A stretch of DNA of 64,000 nucleotides from an uncultured Cryptobacterium sp. Lineage in GTDB: Bacteria; Actinomycetota; Coriobacteriia; Coriobacteriales; Eggerthellaceae. Under the pieces are notes generated by a model. The model did not search any database. It worked only from the letters and a program-made list of their open reading frames with translations, and was not told where the DNA came from. Positions 53,482 to 62,147 of this stretch are shown in pieces (position 1 is the first letter of the stretch; each line of letters opens with the position of its first letter). The position numbers and the translations under genes were made by a program. The stretch spans positions 48,278-112,277 of the forward strand of contig CATYOF010000006.1 of assembly GCA_958410215.1 (NCBI GenBank), given 5' to 3'.

Positions 53482-55314
53482 ATGGAGCTTTTTGAACTAA
53501 TTTTGTTTCTTCTCGGTGCCGTGGTGGTATCAAGTTTACTTGACCAAATACTCCGCGGTGTTTCCCTACCGCTTGTCCAAATCCTTTTAGGTATTGTTAT
53601 TGCCCTGGTACTTCCTCTACCCCAGGATATAACTATCGACGCTGAGCTTTTGCTCATTTTATTTATTGCACCACTACACTTTAATGAAACACGCCATGTG
53701 GATTCGGCTGAGCTCTACCGTAATCGTTTTGGTATTGCGTCTCTAGTTACCGGGTTAGTCCTTCTTACTATGGTGGCGCTTGGGTTTTCCCTCCATGCTC
53801 TCATTCCTGCTATTCCCCTAGCTGCCGCCCTAGCATTTGGCGCTGCCATGGGTTCTACCGATGCTTCTGCGGTAACCTCACTCGCAAAAGAAATGCGCTT
53901 CGGACGCCGTCACGAAGCATTACTTAACGGCGAAGCCTTGTTTAATGATGTAACGGGCACGATAGGTTTTCAATGCGCCATTGCGGTAGTGGTATCTGGC
54001 GCATTTTCCTTAACCCATGCAGGCGAAGAATTCGTAATGGAATTATTCGGCGGCATGATTGTAGGCGTACTATTAGGCCTTGCTTTCTGGGGATTGATGG
54101 CTCTTATGCGCCGCTTTGGTCTCGATAATCCTACCGTTCATGTAGTCTTGGAATTACTAACACCGTTTATTATTTTCCTTATTTGTGAACAAATTCATGT
54201 AGGCGGCGTTATTGCAGTGGTAATGGCTGGTTTAACCATTTCTCTTTTGCCCCACAAGCGCACGGTCGCTACTTCGCATCAAAAAATCCAAGCATCAAGC
54301 GTTTGGAAAACCTTGGAATTTGTGCTCAATGGCGTAATTTTCGTAGTGTTGGGAATGCAAATTCCCCATGTACTTATTCCTGCAATCCAAGCCGATGCGG
54401 TAACTGCTTGGTTGCTTATCGTAACGGTACTGCTTTTAACTATAGTTCTTGAAGCGGTTCGTTTTGTGTGGATTTTGGGCTTAGACTTACTAGCTACCTG
54501 GCATAACAAACGCCCTTTGCGCATTTGTTTTTCGAAGCGCAACTTAAAGGGTACGCTCGGTATGGCATTTGCCGGTCCTAAAGGCGGCGTAACGTTAGCG
54601 CTTATTCTAACCATCCCATACACGATTTCCTCTGGCGCAGAATTTCCTATGCGCCAAGAAATACTCTTTATAACTTCAGGCGTAATTTTGTGTACCTTGC
54701 TGCTGGCAAACTTCGCCGTTCGCATCTTAGTACCACGCAAGCCTAACGAAAAGCGCTCAAAACAGTATGCCGATGCTGAACTTATGCTCCTTACTCAAGT
54801 AATTGAATCTGTTCAGGCTGATGCGCATTTAACTGGTACCGTAACAGGCGAACAAGCCCTTACCGCAATGGATAAAACCGATGAAGCTCATTCAGAAAAC
54901 GCTGAAGGTTCTTTAGAGTCTAGTCTGCCTGACAATGTAGACGAACCCGCAACCGCAATAGTAATGAAGCGCTATGCCGACCATATGCGCGATTTTATTC
55001 CTCTTGCAAGCCCCGAAGTTGCTACCCAGGCAAAAATCCTAGCAGACCGCTGCGATGAACTATACAACCAAGTAAATGCGTTCGAAGATGAATTATCGCG
55101 TATTTATGATGACGATAACGAAGATGCAGAAGGACTAGAGGCGCATATCCTGGCACTTAAGAATATTCAAAACGCGGTTGATGATATTCAGGACAGTGCA
55201 CTTGCCCGCGAACTTGAATTAATTAAGAAAGCCCAACGTGCCGAACAGCTGTCTAAAGACCATGCACGTAAACTGCGCAACGATGTGTACGTCCAGCAAA
55301 TGACCCTGGATTAA
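53482..55314 (+). CDS. CPA1 family Na+/H+ antiporter
   Basis: A 610-residue monovalent cation/proton antiporter of the NhaP type. About 12 helices cover residues 1-420. Ion-pathway motifs are APLHFNETRHVDSAELYRNR, FGAAMGSTDASAVTSLAKEMR (about 127-147), the conserved LLNGEALFNDVTGTIGF with ND, and GPKGGVTLALILTIP (RGxxxL-like) near 366-380. The C-terminal 185 residues are cytoplasmic, acidic and helical, ending in basic residues, and probably regulatory. It is preceded by a terminator and sits between pta and ackA, plausible for pH homeostasis in an acid-producing cell. Confidence 0.93.
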   Translation: MELFELILFLLGAVVVSSLLDQILRGVSLPLVQILLGIVIALVLPLPQDITIDAELLLILFIAPLHFNETRHVDSAELYRNRFGIASLVTGLVLLTMVALGFSLHALIPAIPLAAALAFGAAMGSTDASAVTSLAKEMRFGRRHEALLNGEALFNDVTGTIGFQCAIAVVVSGAFSLTHAGEEFVMELFGGMIVGVLLGLAFWGLMALMRRFGLDNPTVHVVLELLTPFIIFLICEQIHVGGVIAVVMAGLTISLLPHKRTVATSHQKIQASSVWKTLEFVLNGVIFVVLGMQIPHVLIPAIQADAVTAWLLIVTVLLLTIVLEAVRFVWILGLDLLATWHNKRPLRICFSKRNLKGTLGMAFAGPKGGVTLALILTIPYTISSGAEFPMRQEILFITSGVILCTLLLANFAVRILVPRKPNEKRSKQYADAELMLLTQVIESVQADAHLTGTVTGEQALTAMDKTDEAHSENAEGSLESSLPDNVDEPATAIVMKRYADHMRDFIPLASPEVATQAKILADRCDELYNQVNAFEDELSRIYDDDNEDAEGLEAHILALKNIQNAVDDIQDSALARELELIKKAQRAEQLSKDHARKLRNDVYVQQMTLD

Positions 55315-55398
55315 AACACAACGATGTAGGGTTTTAGCAACACGTTTTTCTGTAACTCACAATGTATGCAACTTGGATGTATATAACTTGGCACAAAG

Positions 55399-55430
55399 AG
55401 AGCCGATCGATTATCTTTGATCGGCTCTTA
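55399..55430. terminator. Hairpin between the antiporter and ackA
   Basis: AGAGCCGATC (55399-55408) pairs with GATCGGCTCT (55419-55428). It lies between convergent genes and has only weak U tracts on either strand, so probably serves both directions. Confidence 0.72.
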
Positions 55431-55495
55431 AAAATTGTTAGCAATAGAGCTCTTATAACTCTCGACTTTTTTACAGAAGAAGCTTAGTCAACAAG

Positions 55496-56716
55496 TTATT
55501 TTTGAACAGGAACGATTTGAGTTTTAGCGCGAACAATATCATAGGTATCACGAGCAATCATATATTCTTCGTCGGTAGGAATAACAATAACCGGTACTTC
55601 CGATTTATCTGAAGAAATAAAGCGTTCAAAACCGCGCTGTTTATTCTTAGCAGGATCCAAAATAATACCCAAAGGCTGCAGGCCAGAGAAAATCATACGG
55701 CGCATTTTGTCGCAGTTTTCACCAACACCAGCAGTTAGAACAATAGCATCGGCCCCGCCCAGCATGAAGAAATACTGACCAATGTATTTCTTTACGCGAG
55801 AAGAATACATTTCGTAGGCAAGCATGGCACGTTCATCGCCCGCTTCAGATGCTTCCCGCACGCTGCGCAAGTCGTTACTGATACCCGAAATACCCAGCAA
55901 ACCGGACTGCTTGTTCATAATGTCATTCATTTCAGCAGGGCTAAGATCCAGTTTTTCTTCCAAGTAGGTAACAATGGCGGGGTCGATAGAGCCGCAGCGG
56001 GTACCCATCATCAAACCATCCAAAGGAGTAAAGCCCATAGAGGTGTCAATAGGACTGCCGTGGTCAATAGCAGAAATAGAACAACCATTGCCTAAATGGC
56101 AGGTAATCAAACGTATGTCCGTTAAGGGTTCACCTAGCAAATCCGCCGCACGTTCGGCAATATAGCGGTGCGAGGTACCATGGGCACCATACTTACGAAC
56201 GCCGTACTTTTCGTAGTATTCATAAGGCAGTGGATACATGTAAGCCGATGGAGGCAATGTCTGGAAAAATGACGTATCAAACACTGCAACCATAGGAGTA
56301 TCGGGCATAAGCTTACGGCAAGCATAAATACCCGCAAGAGCAGCTTTGTTGTGAAGAGGTGCCAATTCAGCCAATTCATCGATCTTCGAAATAACATCTT
56401 CATCAATAAGGGCTGACTTTTGGAAGTATTCACCGCCATGCACTACGCGATGACCTACTGCAGCAATTTCACTCATATCATGAATTACCGCATTAGGACC
56501 GGTAGATAATACATCTAACACCACCTGAACCGCAGCGGTATGATCGGGCAAAGGAAGTTCGTATACAAACTCGTTATCATCAATACCATGCTTATGGGAA
56601 GATTCCTCGGTACCTACCCGTTCACATAGGCCTTTCGCTACTACCTTATGAGTAGTGATATTAACTAATTGATACTTTAATGAAGAAGAACCTGCATTTA
56701 TAACGAGGATGTTCAA
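55496..56716 (-). CDS. ackA: Acetate kinase
   Basis: A 406-residue acetate kinase making ATP and acetate from acetyl phosphate and ADP. The ASKHA core begins NILVINAGSSSLKYQLV. AAVGHRVVHGGEYF carries the phosphate-site arginine and histidine, VAVFDTSFFQTLPP, RYGAHGTSHRY-like YGAHGTSHRYIA, THLGNGCSISAI-like CHLGNGCSISAID and FTPLDGLMMGTRCG are all present, and VLTAGVGEN is near 330. The start is TTG 56716 with GGGAGGG upstream. Together with pta it gives substrate-level ATP. Confidence 0.97.
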   Translation of the reverse strand: MNILVINAGSSSLKYQLVNITTHKVVAKGLCERVGTEESSHKHGIDDNEFVYELPLPDHTAAVQVVLDVLSTGPNAVIHDMSEIAAVGHRVVHGGEYFQKSALIDEDVISKIDELAELAPLHNKAALAGIYACRKLMPDTPMVAVFDTSFFQTLPPSAYMYPLPYEYYEKYGVRKYGAHGTSHRYIAERAADLLGEPLTDIRLITCHLGNGCSISAIDHGSPIDTSMGFTPLDGLMMGTRCGSIDPAIVTYLEEKLDLSPAEMNDIMNKQSGLLGISGISNDLRSVREASEAGDERAMLAYEMYSSRVKKYIGQYFFMLGGADAIVLTAGVGENCDKMRRMIFSGLQPLGIILDPAKNKQRGFERFISSDKSEVPVIVIPTDEEYMIARDTYDIVRAKTQIVPVQK

Positions 56717-57040
56717 ACTAATCCCTCCCAGTAAAATCTTGTAGGTATATTGTACGAAAAATTAATGCCTGCCCCTTGATTGGACAGGCATTTTTCCGGT
56801 AGCTGGCGAACGGTATCAATAGCACGTTCAAAGACCATAAAACAGCGATAAGCGGTTATCAAATAAGGAGAATTTACGAAGACCAAATCTTAATAACCAG
56901 GCAACACTTTTCCACTTGAAATATGTTAAAAGCAAATTGGTTTGCACTTTGAAAAGTACCGTGTGGCAATACTGTTTACCTATGCGGCGATAACGTTCAC
57001 TCATGTATTACGTGCAAACGCAAACGCAAACAATGCACGC
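56717..57040. promoter_or_regulatory. ackA promoter region with terminator of the xse operon
   Basis: AATGCCTG (56764-56771) pairs with CAGGCATT (56785-56792). Read leftward this hairpin runs into AATTTTTCG, so it should end the yugP-xseA-xseB transcript ahead of ackA. TACAAT follows about 20 bases closer to ackA (leftward) and is a possible -10. The rest of the 324 bases holds no convincing gene; CGCAAA repeats three times near 57016-57033. Confidence 0.65.
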
Positions 57041-57382
57041 TTATGCCTTGGAAAGCGTAGTGTCAGTTACTGCGTCATCTGCAGGCATTTCAAGCTCACC
57101 CATCAAAACTTCTACTTTTTGCTGAGCGGTGTTTAGGCTTTCCTTCAAAAATCGTAAAAGCGCAATGCCTCGCTCGTATTTCACAAGGCTTTCTTCAAGT
57201 TCAAGCGTATTGCTTTCCAGTGCTTCAACGATTCCATTTAGTTCTGCCATAGCTTCACGAAACGTCATATCGCCTGGCTTAATAGAGCTATGCACAGACC
57301 CTACCTGCTGAGTTGCTTCGGGTACGTTCTGAAGTAAGTCCTGCGCCTGCATACCTTGCATTTCTACTGTTTGTTCACTCAT
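57041..57382 (-). CDS. xseB: Exodeoxyribonuclease VII small subunit
   Basis: A 113-residue XseB. The family core is MTFREAMAELNGIVEALESNTLELEESLVKYERGIALLRFLKESLNTAQQKVEVL (about 39-93). About 38 extra N-terminal residues rich in Gln and Val precede it and 20 follow. XseB helices wrap XseA to make the single-strand nuclease. The ATG lies 8 bases inside the 3' end of xseA, with GGAGGAATCTC as the ribosome binding site. Confidence 0.92.
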   Translation of the reverse strand: MSEQTVEMQGMQAQDLLQNVPEATQQVGSVHSSIKPGDMTFREAMAELNGIVEALESNTLELEESLVKYERGIALLRFLKESLNTAQQKVEVLMGELEMPADDAVTDTTLSKA

Positions 57383-58763
57383 GAGATTCCTCCATTGAAA
57401 TAAATTCAGTTACTTCAGATATTCCTTCATCTTCCACACGGGCAAGCACGGTTCCGTCAAGTACCTGAACGGAAATGCGATCATGGGGCTTTACTTGAGA
57501 CACACTGGTGATAATTGCCCCTTGTTCATCGCGCGAAATTGACCAACCGCGTTCAAGAATTTTTAAAGGAGATAGATCGTTTAAACGTGAAGTTACCACC
57601 GCAGCTTGTGATCCAAAAGGAACAACAAGCGATTTACCAATACGCGCTAAAGATGCCTGTGCTAAATCAACTTTATGAACGTTGCCTTGAGTCAAGCTCT
57701 TACTAAGACGCTCCATAGTGTCCTGCAGCACATCAACGGATTGCATTTCCGCAGCATACAGCGTGGAGGGATCACGAAATAACGGACGAGATGCAATACC
57801 CTCAAGAAACACTTCGGATCGGTGAAGCCTATGGGTAAGGGCGCCAGTAAGCCTTTGGGTTTGTGGTTGAAGAAGTTCTTCAAGCTCGTCAGTTTGAGGA
57901 CTAACCGCCTCTGCTGCGCCAGTGGGCGTAGAAGCACGCATATCTGCCACCATATCGGCAATTGAAGTATCGGGTTCATGACCAATGCCGGTAACCACCG
58001 GTTTTGCACAAGCAGCAATGGTACGCGCCAAACCTTCATCGTTAAAGGGCATAAGATCTTCAAATGATCCACCACCACGCACCAACAAAATTACCTCTGC
58101 ATCGCTTGCAGCCACAGTTTGAAGAGCGCGCGATAAATCGGCTGCTGCGTTTGCCCCTTCAACGGGTACTCCTGCAAATACAATTCGTGCCAGCGGATAG
58201 CGTCTCCGCAAAGTACGCAACACATCGTGTACCGCGGCTCCTCGAGGAGAAGTAACCAGGCCAATGGTAAGGGGCATTGCTGGTAATGGACGCTTTCGGG
58301 CAGAATCCATCAACCCTTCGTTCTTCAACTTTTCGGCCAACCGAGCAACACTCGCGCGTAAATCACCATCACCCGCAAGCACTAAATGGGATACGTCAAA
58401 ATTCATACGTCCCTTTGGTGCAAAAATCGTAAATTTACCCGTTACCTGAACTTTTGCTCCAATTTTCAGCACTACCCCACTTGCTTGAAAGCGATTTTTC
58501 CACATGAGGCACGGAAGCGAAGCATCTTCATCTTTGATGGTGAAATACACCGCTTTGTAGCCAGGCTTATTGTTTAGTTCGCTTACTTCACCTTCTATGC
58601 AAAAGGTATGTTCCTGTAACAATGACTTAGTAAGCCTAATTGCAGCAGATACTGAAAGCGCCCGCTTCTTATGAGAAGCGGGCTGCACTGTTTCTGAACC
58701 AGTTTCTAAACTATCGGTATTGGAAAATCCAAACGTTGATTGAAAATTCATACGAGTATCCAT
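57375..58763 (-). CDS. xseA: Exodeoxyribonuclease VII large subunit
   Basis: A 462-residue XseA. The N-terminal OB fold (about 35-135) has AIRLTKSLLQEHTFCIEGEVSEL and PGYKAVYFTIKDEDASLPCLMW. The catalytic domain holds IGLVTSPRGAAVHDVLRTLRRRYP, ILLVRGGGSFEDLMPFNDE, and KPVVTGIGHEPDTSIADMVADMRASTPTGAAE. A coiled coil and C-terminal LKILERGWSISRDEQG follow. It degrades single-stranded DNA. About 30 N-terminal residues are extra. Its ATG abuts the upstream metallopeptidase stop with no gap. Confidence 0.95.
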   Translation of the reverse strand: MDTRMNFQSTFGFSNTDSLETGSETVQPASHKKRALSVSAAIRLTKSLLQEHTFCIEGEVSELNNKPGYKAVYFTIKDEDASLPCLMWKNRFQASGVVLKIGAKVQVTGKFTIFAPKGRMNFDVSHLVLAGDGDLRASVARLAEKLKNEGLMDSARKRPLPAMPLTIGLVTSPRGAAVHDVLRTLRRRYPLARIVFAGVPVEGANAAADLSRALQTVAASDAEVILLVRGGGSFEDLMPFNDEGLARTIAACAKPVVTGIGHEPDTSIADMVADMRASTPTGAAEAVSPQTDELEELLQPQTQRLTGALTHRLHRSEVFLEGIASRPLFRDPSTLYAAEMQSVDVLQDTMERLSKSLTQGNVHKVDLAQASLARIGKSLVVPFGSQAAVVTSRLNDLSPLKILERGWSISRDEQGAIITSVSQVKPHDRISVQVLDGTVLARVEDEGISEVTEFISMEESHE

Positions 58764-59417
58764 TTACTCTTCGCGTGAGCCCAGCAAATACAGCAGCTGC
58801 AGTACCGAAACAAGTGCCGCAGCAACATAGGTAAGGGCGCAAGCACGCAAAACATTCCAAGCTCCTGTACGTTCAGCCCCTGGCAAGCCTGTTGTTTCCA
58901 TATAGGTAAGCGCACGATGGCTGGCATTAAATTCAACAGGAAGCGTAACCAGCTGGAACAAAACCGCAAACGCATAGAAAATAATGGCAAGATCTACCAG
59001 GCCAGCAATATTCAGGAAGATACCAATAAGCAAAAGGAAAATCCACGTGTTAGAGGCAAAGTTAACCACCGGAACCATAGCGCCACGAATTTTAATAGGC
59101 ACATAGCCCTGCGCATACTGGCAGGCATGACCCACCTCATGACAGGCCGTAGCCGTGGCTGTAATGGATGCCCCATTGTATGACTGAGGATCTAGTGTGA
59201 TGGAATTATCCTTTGGATTAAAGAAGTTTTCACCCGGACGACCCATACGAACCGGTACATTATAAATACCGTAGTACTGCAGCATGCCCACCGCTACCTG
59301 GTAACCAGTCATACCATTAGAAATGGGCACATAGGAATACTTTTTAATTTGACGATTAACATAAGCCTGTGCGCCAAAACCAATCGCAAGGGTAACCACA
59401 ATAAGAAGAAGATACAT
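58764..59417 (-). CDS. YugP-type neutral zinc metallopeptidase
   Basis: A 217-residue membrane zinc peptidase of the DUF/Zn_peptidase_2 family. The N-terminal helix (MYLLLIVVTLAIGFGAQAYV) is followed by the domain with SNGMTGYQVAVGMLQYYGI, NFFNPKDNSITLDPQSYNGASI and the metal site ATACHEVGHACQYAQGY (HExxH near 92-96). Two or three helices follow, with FNASHRALTYMETTGLPG between them and a final helix to the C-terminus. AGGAG precedes the ATG. Substrate unknown. First gene of the yugP-xseA-xseB set. Confidence 0.9.
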   Translation of the reverse strand: MYLLLIVVTLAIGFGAQAYVNRQIKKYSYVPISNGMTGYQVAVGMLQYYGIYNVPVRMGRPGENFFNPKDNSITLDPQSYNGASITATATACHEVGHACQYAQGYVPIKIRGAMVPVVNFASNTWIFLLLIGIFLNIAGLVDLAIIFYAFAVLFQLVTLPVEFNASHRALTYMETTGLPGAERTGAWNVLRACALTYVAAALVSVLQLLYLLGSREE

Positions 59418-59539
59418 GTACGCTCCTACTCTTTAAAACGCGCAATACTTGTTCTTAAGCACGCTTTATTTATTCTTGCCTCAAAAAGCTTATTTCTAAA
59501 AATTGTTGTTTATTAGCTTACCTGGTATTGGAAACTATT

Positions 59540-60685
59540 TTAATCTCCGTGAACAATTTTCAGATTTCCGTCAATGAGTTGTAGAGAAAATTTACCTTCA
59601 AGAAATTCTGAAAGCTCCTTTCCTACCACGTGATAGCGCCAACCCTGTAGTAATTCGCAATCTTCTTCATGACCGCGCGCAAGCTTCATAAGCTCTGCAT
59701 GGGGCGCTAATGTTTGCGGTGCAATTTTATTTTCACGTGCCCGCAAGCGCACGATGGCGTTCATCAGATCCACCGCGATATCAACATTTGCTTCGCTTCG
59801 TTGCGAAATTTTAGTTTGCGGCAGGTCTTCTTCAGGGCAGGTAAGACCCTTTTTAATAAGTTGTAATACCTGTCGAGCATCATTTGCTTTAAGCGATTCA
59901 CGCAACCCACGCACCATATACAGCTCGTCCAAGCTTGTTGGTTCACGACGGCACGCTTCCACAATTTGCTCATCAGAAACTACCCACTTACGAGGAATAT
60001 TTAACTTTTGAGCACGCAGCTCACGCCAAGCTGCAAATTCTCGTGCAGCAGCCATCTGTCTGGCTGAAAGCTGATTGACACGTTTGAGTTTACGATAGCG
60101 CGATCGCGGATCAATTTCATATTTTTTGGGATTAGAAATTTCTGCAAACGCATCGTCAAGCCAGCTCAAACGACCTTTTTCAGTAAGTTCTTTCACCATG
60201 TCGTTATAGATGGTTGGTAAATACGTTACGTCATCGGCAGCATATTCCACCTGTGAAGCACTTAAGGGTCGACGAGACCAATCAGTAAAAGAATCCTTTT
60301 TCGGCAAGGTAACCTGACAAAACGATTGAACGAGCGCCGCATACGATGCTTGCTGTGACTTTCCCAACAAAGCTGCTGCTACCTGTGTATCAAACACTGG
60401 CGTGGGAACTACTCCTGTTTCGTGATACAAGATTTCTATATCCTGCGACGAAGCATGGAAAATTTTCACGATGTTTTGGTTTTGAAGGATGGGAGCCATA
60501 ACCCTTAGATCGGTAATCGTAAGCGGATCGATAATGGCAACGCTGCCTTCAATAGCAACCTGAACTAAGCAAAGTTTTGCATAATAAGTTTTTTCGCGTA
60601 AAAATTCAGTATCAATAGCCATATACGAGCTTTTTTCGCATAAGGACAAAAACTCTTGTAATTGAGCGTCGGTTTCGACGAGCAT
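59540..60685 (-). CDS. rnd: Ribonuclease D
   Basis: A 381-residue DEDD exoribonuclease that trims tRNA 3' ends. Exonuclease motifs are MAIDTEFLREKTYYAKLCLVQVA (about 22-44), KIFHASSQDIEILYHETG (about 84-101), and VEYAADDVTYLPTIYNDM (about 146-163). An HRDC domain (about 208-285, RQMAAAREFAAWRELRAQKLN) and a second helical region follow. AGGAG precedes the ATG. It is divergent from the lipid kinase gene. Confidence 0.93.
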   Translation of the reverse strand: MLVETDAQLQEFLSLCEKSSYMAIDTEFLREKTYYAKLCLVQVAIEGSVAIIDPLTITDLRVMAPILQNQNIVKIFHASSQDIEILYHETGVVPTPVFDTQVAAALLGKSQQASYAALVQSFCQVTLPKKDSFTDWSRRPLSASQVEYAADDVTYLPTIYNDMVKELTEKGRLSWLDDAFAEISNPKKYEIDPRSRYRKLKRVNQLSARQMAAAREFAAWRELRAQKLNIPRKWVVSDEQIVEACRREPTSLDELYMVRGLRESLKANDARQVLQLIKKGLTCPEEDLPQTKISQRSEANVDIAVDLMNAIVRLRARENKIAPQTLAPHAELMKLARGHEEDCELLQGWRYHVVGKELSEFLEGKFSLQLIDGNLKIVHGD

Positions 60686-60820
60686 TCATTCTCCTCGTAC
60701 TGCGTTCCATAATGTGCGCCCTCTGAAGGAACACGGATTGCGTACCCCAAGAGGAATCAAATTATTCGTGCATTTTAAAAGTGCGCATAAGTTTGCACCG
60801 ATATTTCATTACTCACGATA

Positions 60821-60839
60821 TAGTATGTATAGCATACTA
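60821..60839. promoter_or_regulatory. Operator-like palindrome over the lipid kinase promoter
   Basis: TAGTATG-TATAG-CATACTA is a perfect 7-bp inverted repeat with a five-base centre, 17 bases before the TTG start at 60856. It overlaps TATAGT (60819-60824), a good -10 candidate, so a bound protein would block transcription. Confidence 0.55.
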
Positions 60840-60855
60840 ACAAGAAGGGGTTAGC

Positions 60856-61785
60856 TTGAAAGTACTTGTCATACATAACTTACGTTCTGGCTTGCGCAAT
60901 GGCGCTATTTGTGATTTTGTTCGCATGTATGCCGAAGATGGTGATGAATTTACCATTCGAACCTTTGGCGAAAATACCCCCCTTCCTTCCTTGCTTGGTG
61001 ATGCTGCAAACTATGATTTTGTAGTAGCAAGTGGCGGCGATGGCACAATTTCTTCCGTTGCCTACGAACTTCGGTATACCGATATTCCTATTCTTCCCTA
61101 TCCTTCTGGTACCGCTAATTTACTTGCTATGAATTTATACGAGCCGAATGAACCTCATGCACTTTGCAAAATTACCGACGAAGCATTAACGCTTAAGTTT
61201 GATATTGGCGAATTGGAAACAGACACCGGTGAAAAACGTGGCTTTTCCATGATGGCAGGCTGTGGGTATGATGAATTAATCATGCGGACTGCCACGCAAC
61301 ACAAACGCCTTTTGGGTGATGTTGCTTACTTCGAAGCGGCTTTCCAGAACCCTAAACCACAAGTTTCTGAATTCACTCTTACCATTGACGGCGAAACAAT
61401 CACATCTAGTGGTATTGGCGTTGTGGTGGCTAATTTTTCTAAGATGCAATTTGAGGTAATGGTATCCGATGAAAACTTACCCCGTGATGGAAAGCTTGAT
61501 GTCGTTATTCTGAAAACCGAAAATGCTTTTCAGTTGCTCCCCATCGTTATGGCTAAGGTTTTTGATCATTCGGGAGCTCTTGCCAAAAAAGTAGGTGGAT
61601 TGGAATTGTATCGCGGTCAGGAAATTCGCATTGAAGCTAATCCTGGCATGCAAGTGCAATACGACGGTGAGCCAACCGATTTGCAAACCCCGCTTACCAT
61701 TCGCTGCTTGCCGCAAGCAACCCGCTTTGTAGTTTCACAAGAATGCCTGAAGCATTTCAATCCTGAAGATGACCAATTGCACTAA
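60856..61785 (+). CDS. Diacylglycerol kinase-family lipid kinase
   Basis: A 309-residue member of the DAGK catalytic/YegS family. The nucleotide-binding signature is VVASGGDGTISSVAYEL (about 56-72), with LPYPSGTANLLAMNL (about 79-93) and GCGYDELIMRTA (about 135-146) completing the site. The C-terminal beta domain runs from about 160 to 300. It may phosphorylate diacylglycerol, an undecaprenol or a sphingosine-like lipid. The start is TTG 60856 with AAGGGG upstream. A palindrome over the promoter implies regulation. Confidence 0.88.
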   Translation: MKVLVIHNLRSGLRNGAICDFVRMYAEDGDEFTIRTFGENTPLPSLLGDAANYDFVVASGGDGTISSVAYELRYTDIPILPYPSGTANLLAMNLYEPNEPHALCKITDEALTLKFDIGELETDTGEKRGFSMMAGCGYDELIMRTATQHKRLLGDVAYFEAAFQNPKPQVSEFTLTIDGETITSSGIGVVVANFSKMQFEVMVSDENLPRDGKLDVVILKTENAFQLLPIVMAKVFDHSGALAKKVGGLELYRGQEIRIEANPGMQVQYDGEPTDLQTPLTIRCLPQATRFVVSQECLKHFNPEDDQLH

Positions 61786-61886
61786 AAGTTGCACAAAAGC
61801 TGCACTAAATAAACCACGGGCTTACAAGGGGTTTCTTAAAGATTAAAGTTCGCAGGGAAGCTATCGGCAGCTTCAAAAATATATTC

Positions 61887-62021
61887 GTTAGGTTGTTCTA
61901 AATTCGACCACCCGTTCGGCTACCGTTCGCCTTGCGGCTCACCTATGCGCCTCACTGCGCCGCTTCACTTTAAATTATTATATTTGAAGCGGCGAGTGCC
62001 CGAATTCAGAATCAACCTAAC
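61887..62021. repeat. Structured dispersed repeat, family 1 copy B
   Basis: A 135-base palindromic element between the convergent lipid kinase and terC genes. On the minus strand it has GAAGCGGCGCAGTGAGGCG and CATAGG, then a variable small hairpin (GCC-GCAA-GGC), CGGTAG and ACGGGTG, matching copy A at 6606-6745. CGCCGCTTCA and TGAAGCGGCG form a perfect 10-bp stem. The outer stem is GTTAGGTTG (61887-61895) with CAACCTAAC (62013-62021) plus TTCT/AGAA and ATTCG/CGAAT. These arms differ in sequence from copy A but pair in the same place. No gene is visible in the rest of 61786-62147. Confidence 0.82.
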
Positions 62022-62147
62022 AAATGACCAATTTTCAGTGTTTTCGAAAGATTGATTCGGAATTGTCTGACTACTATCGCCTAATTTGGAACAATCTATC
62101 TAGCTAGCTATCTAAAAAGCTAGCTTGATGCAGTACTTCTTAGTTCT

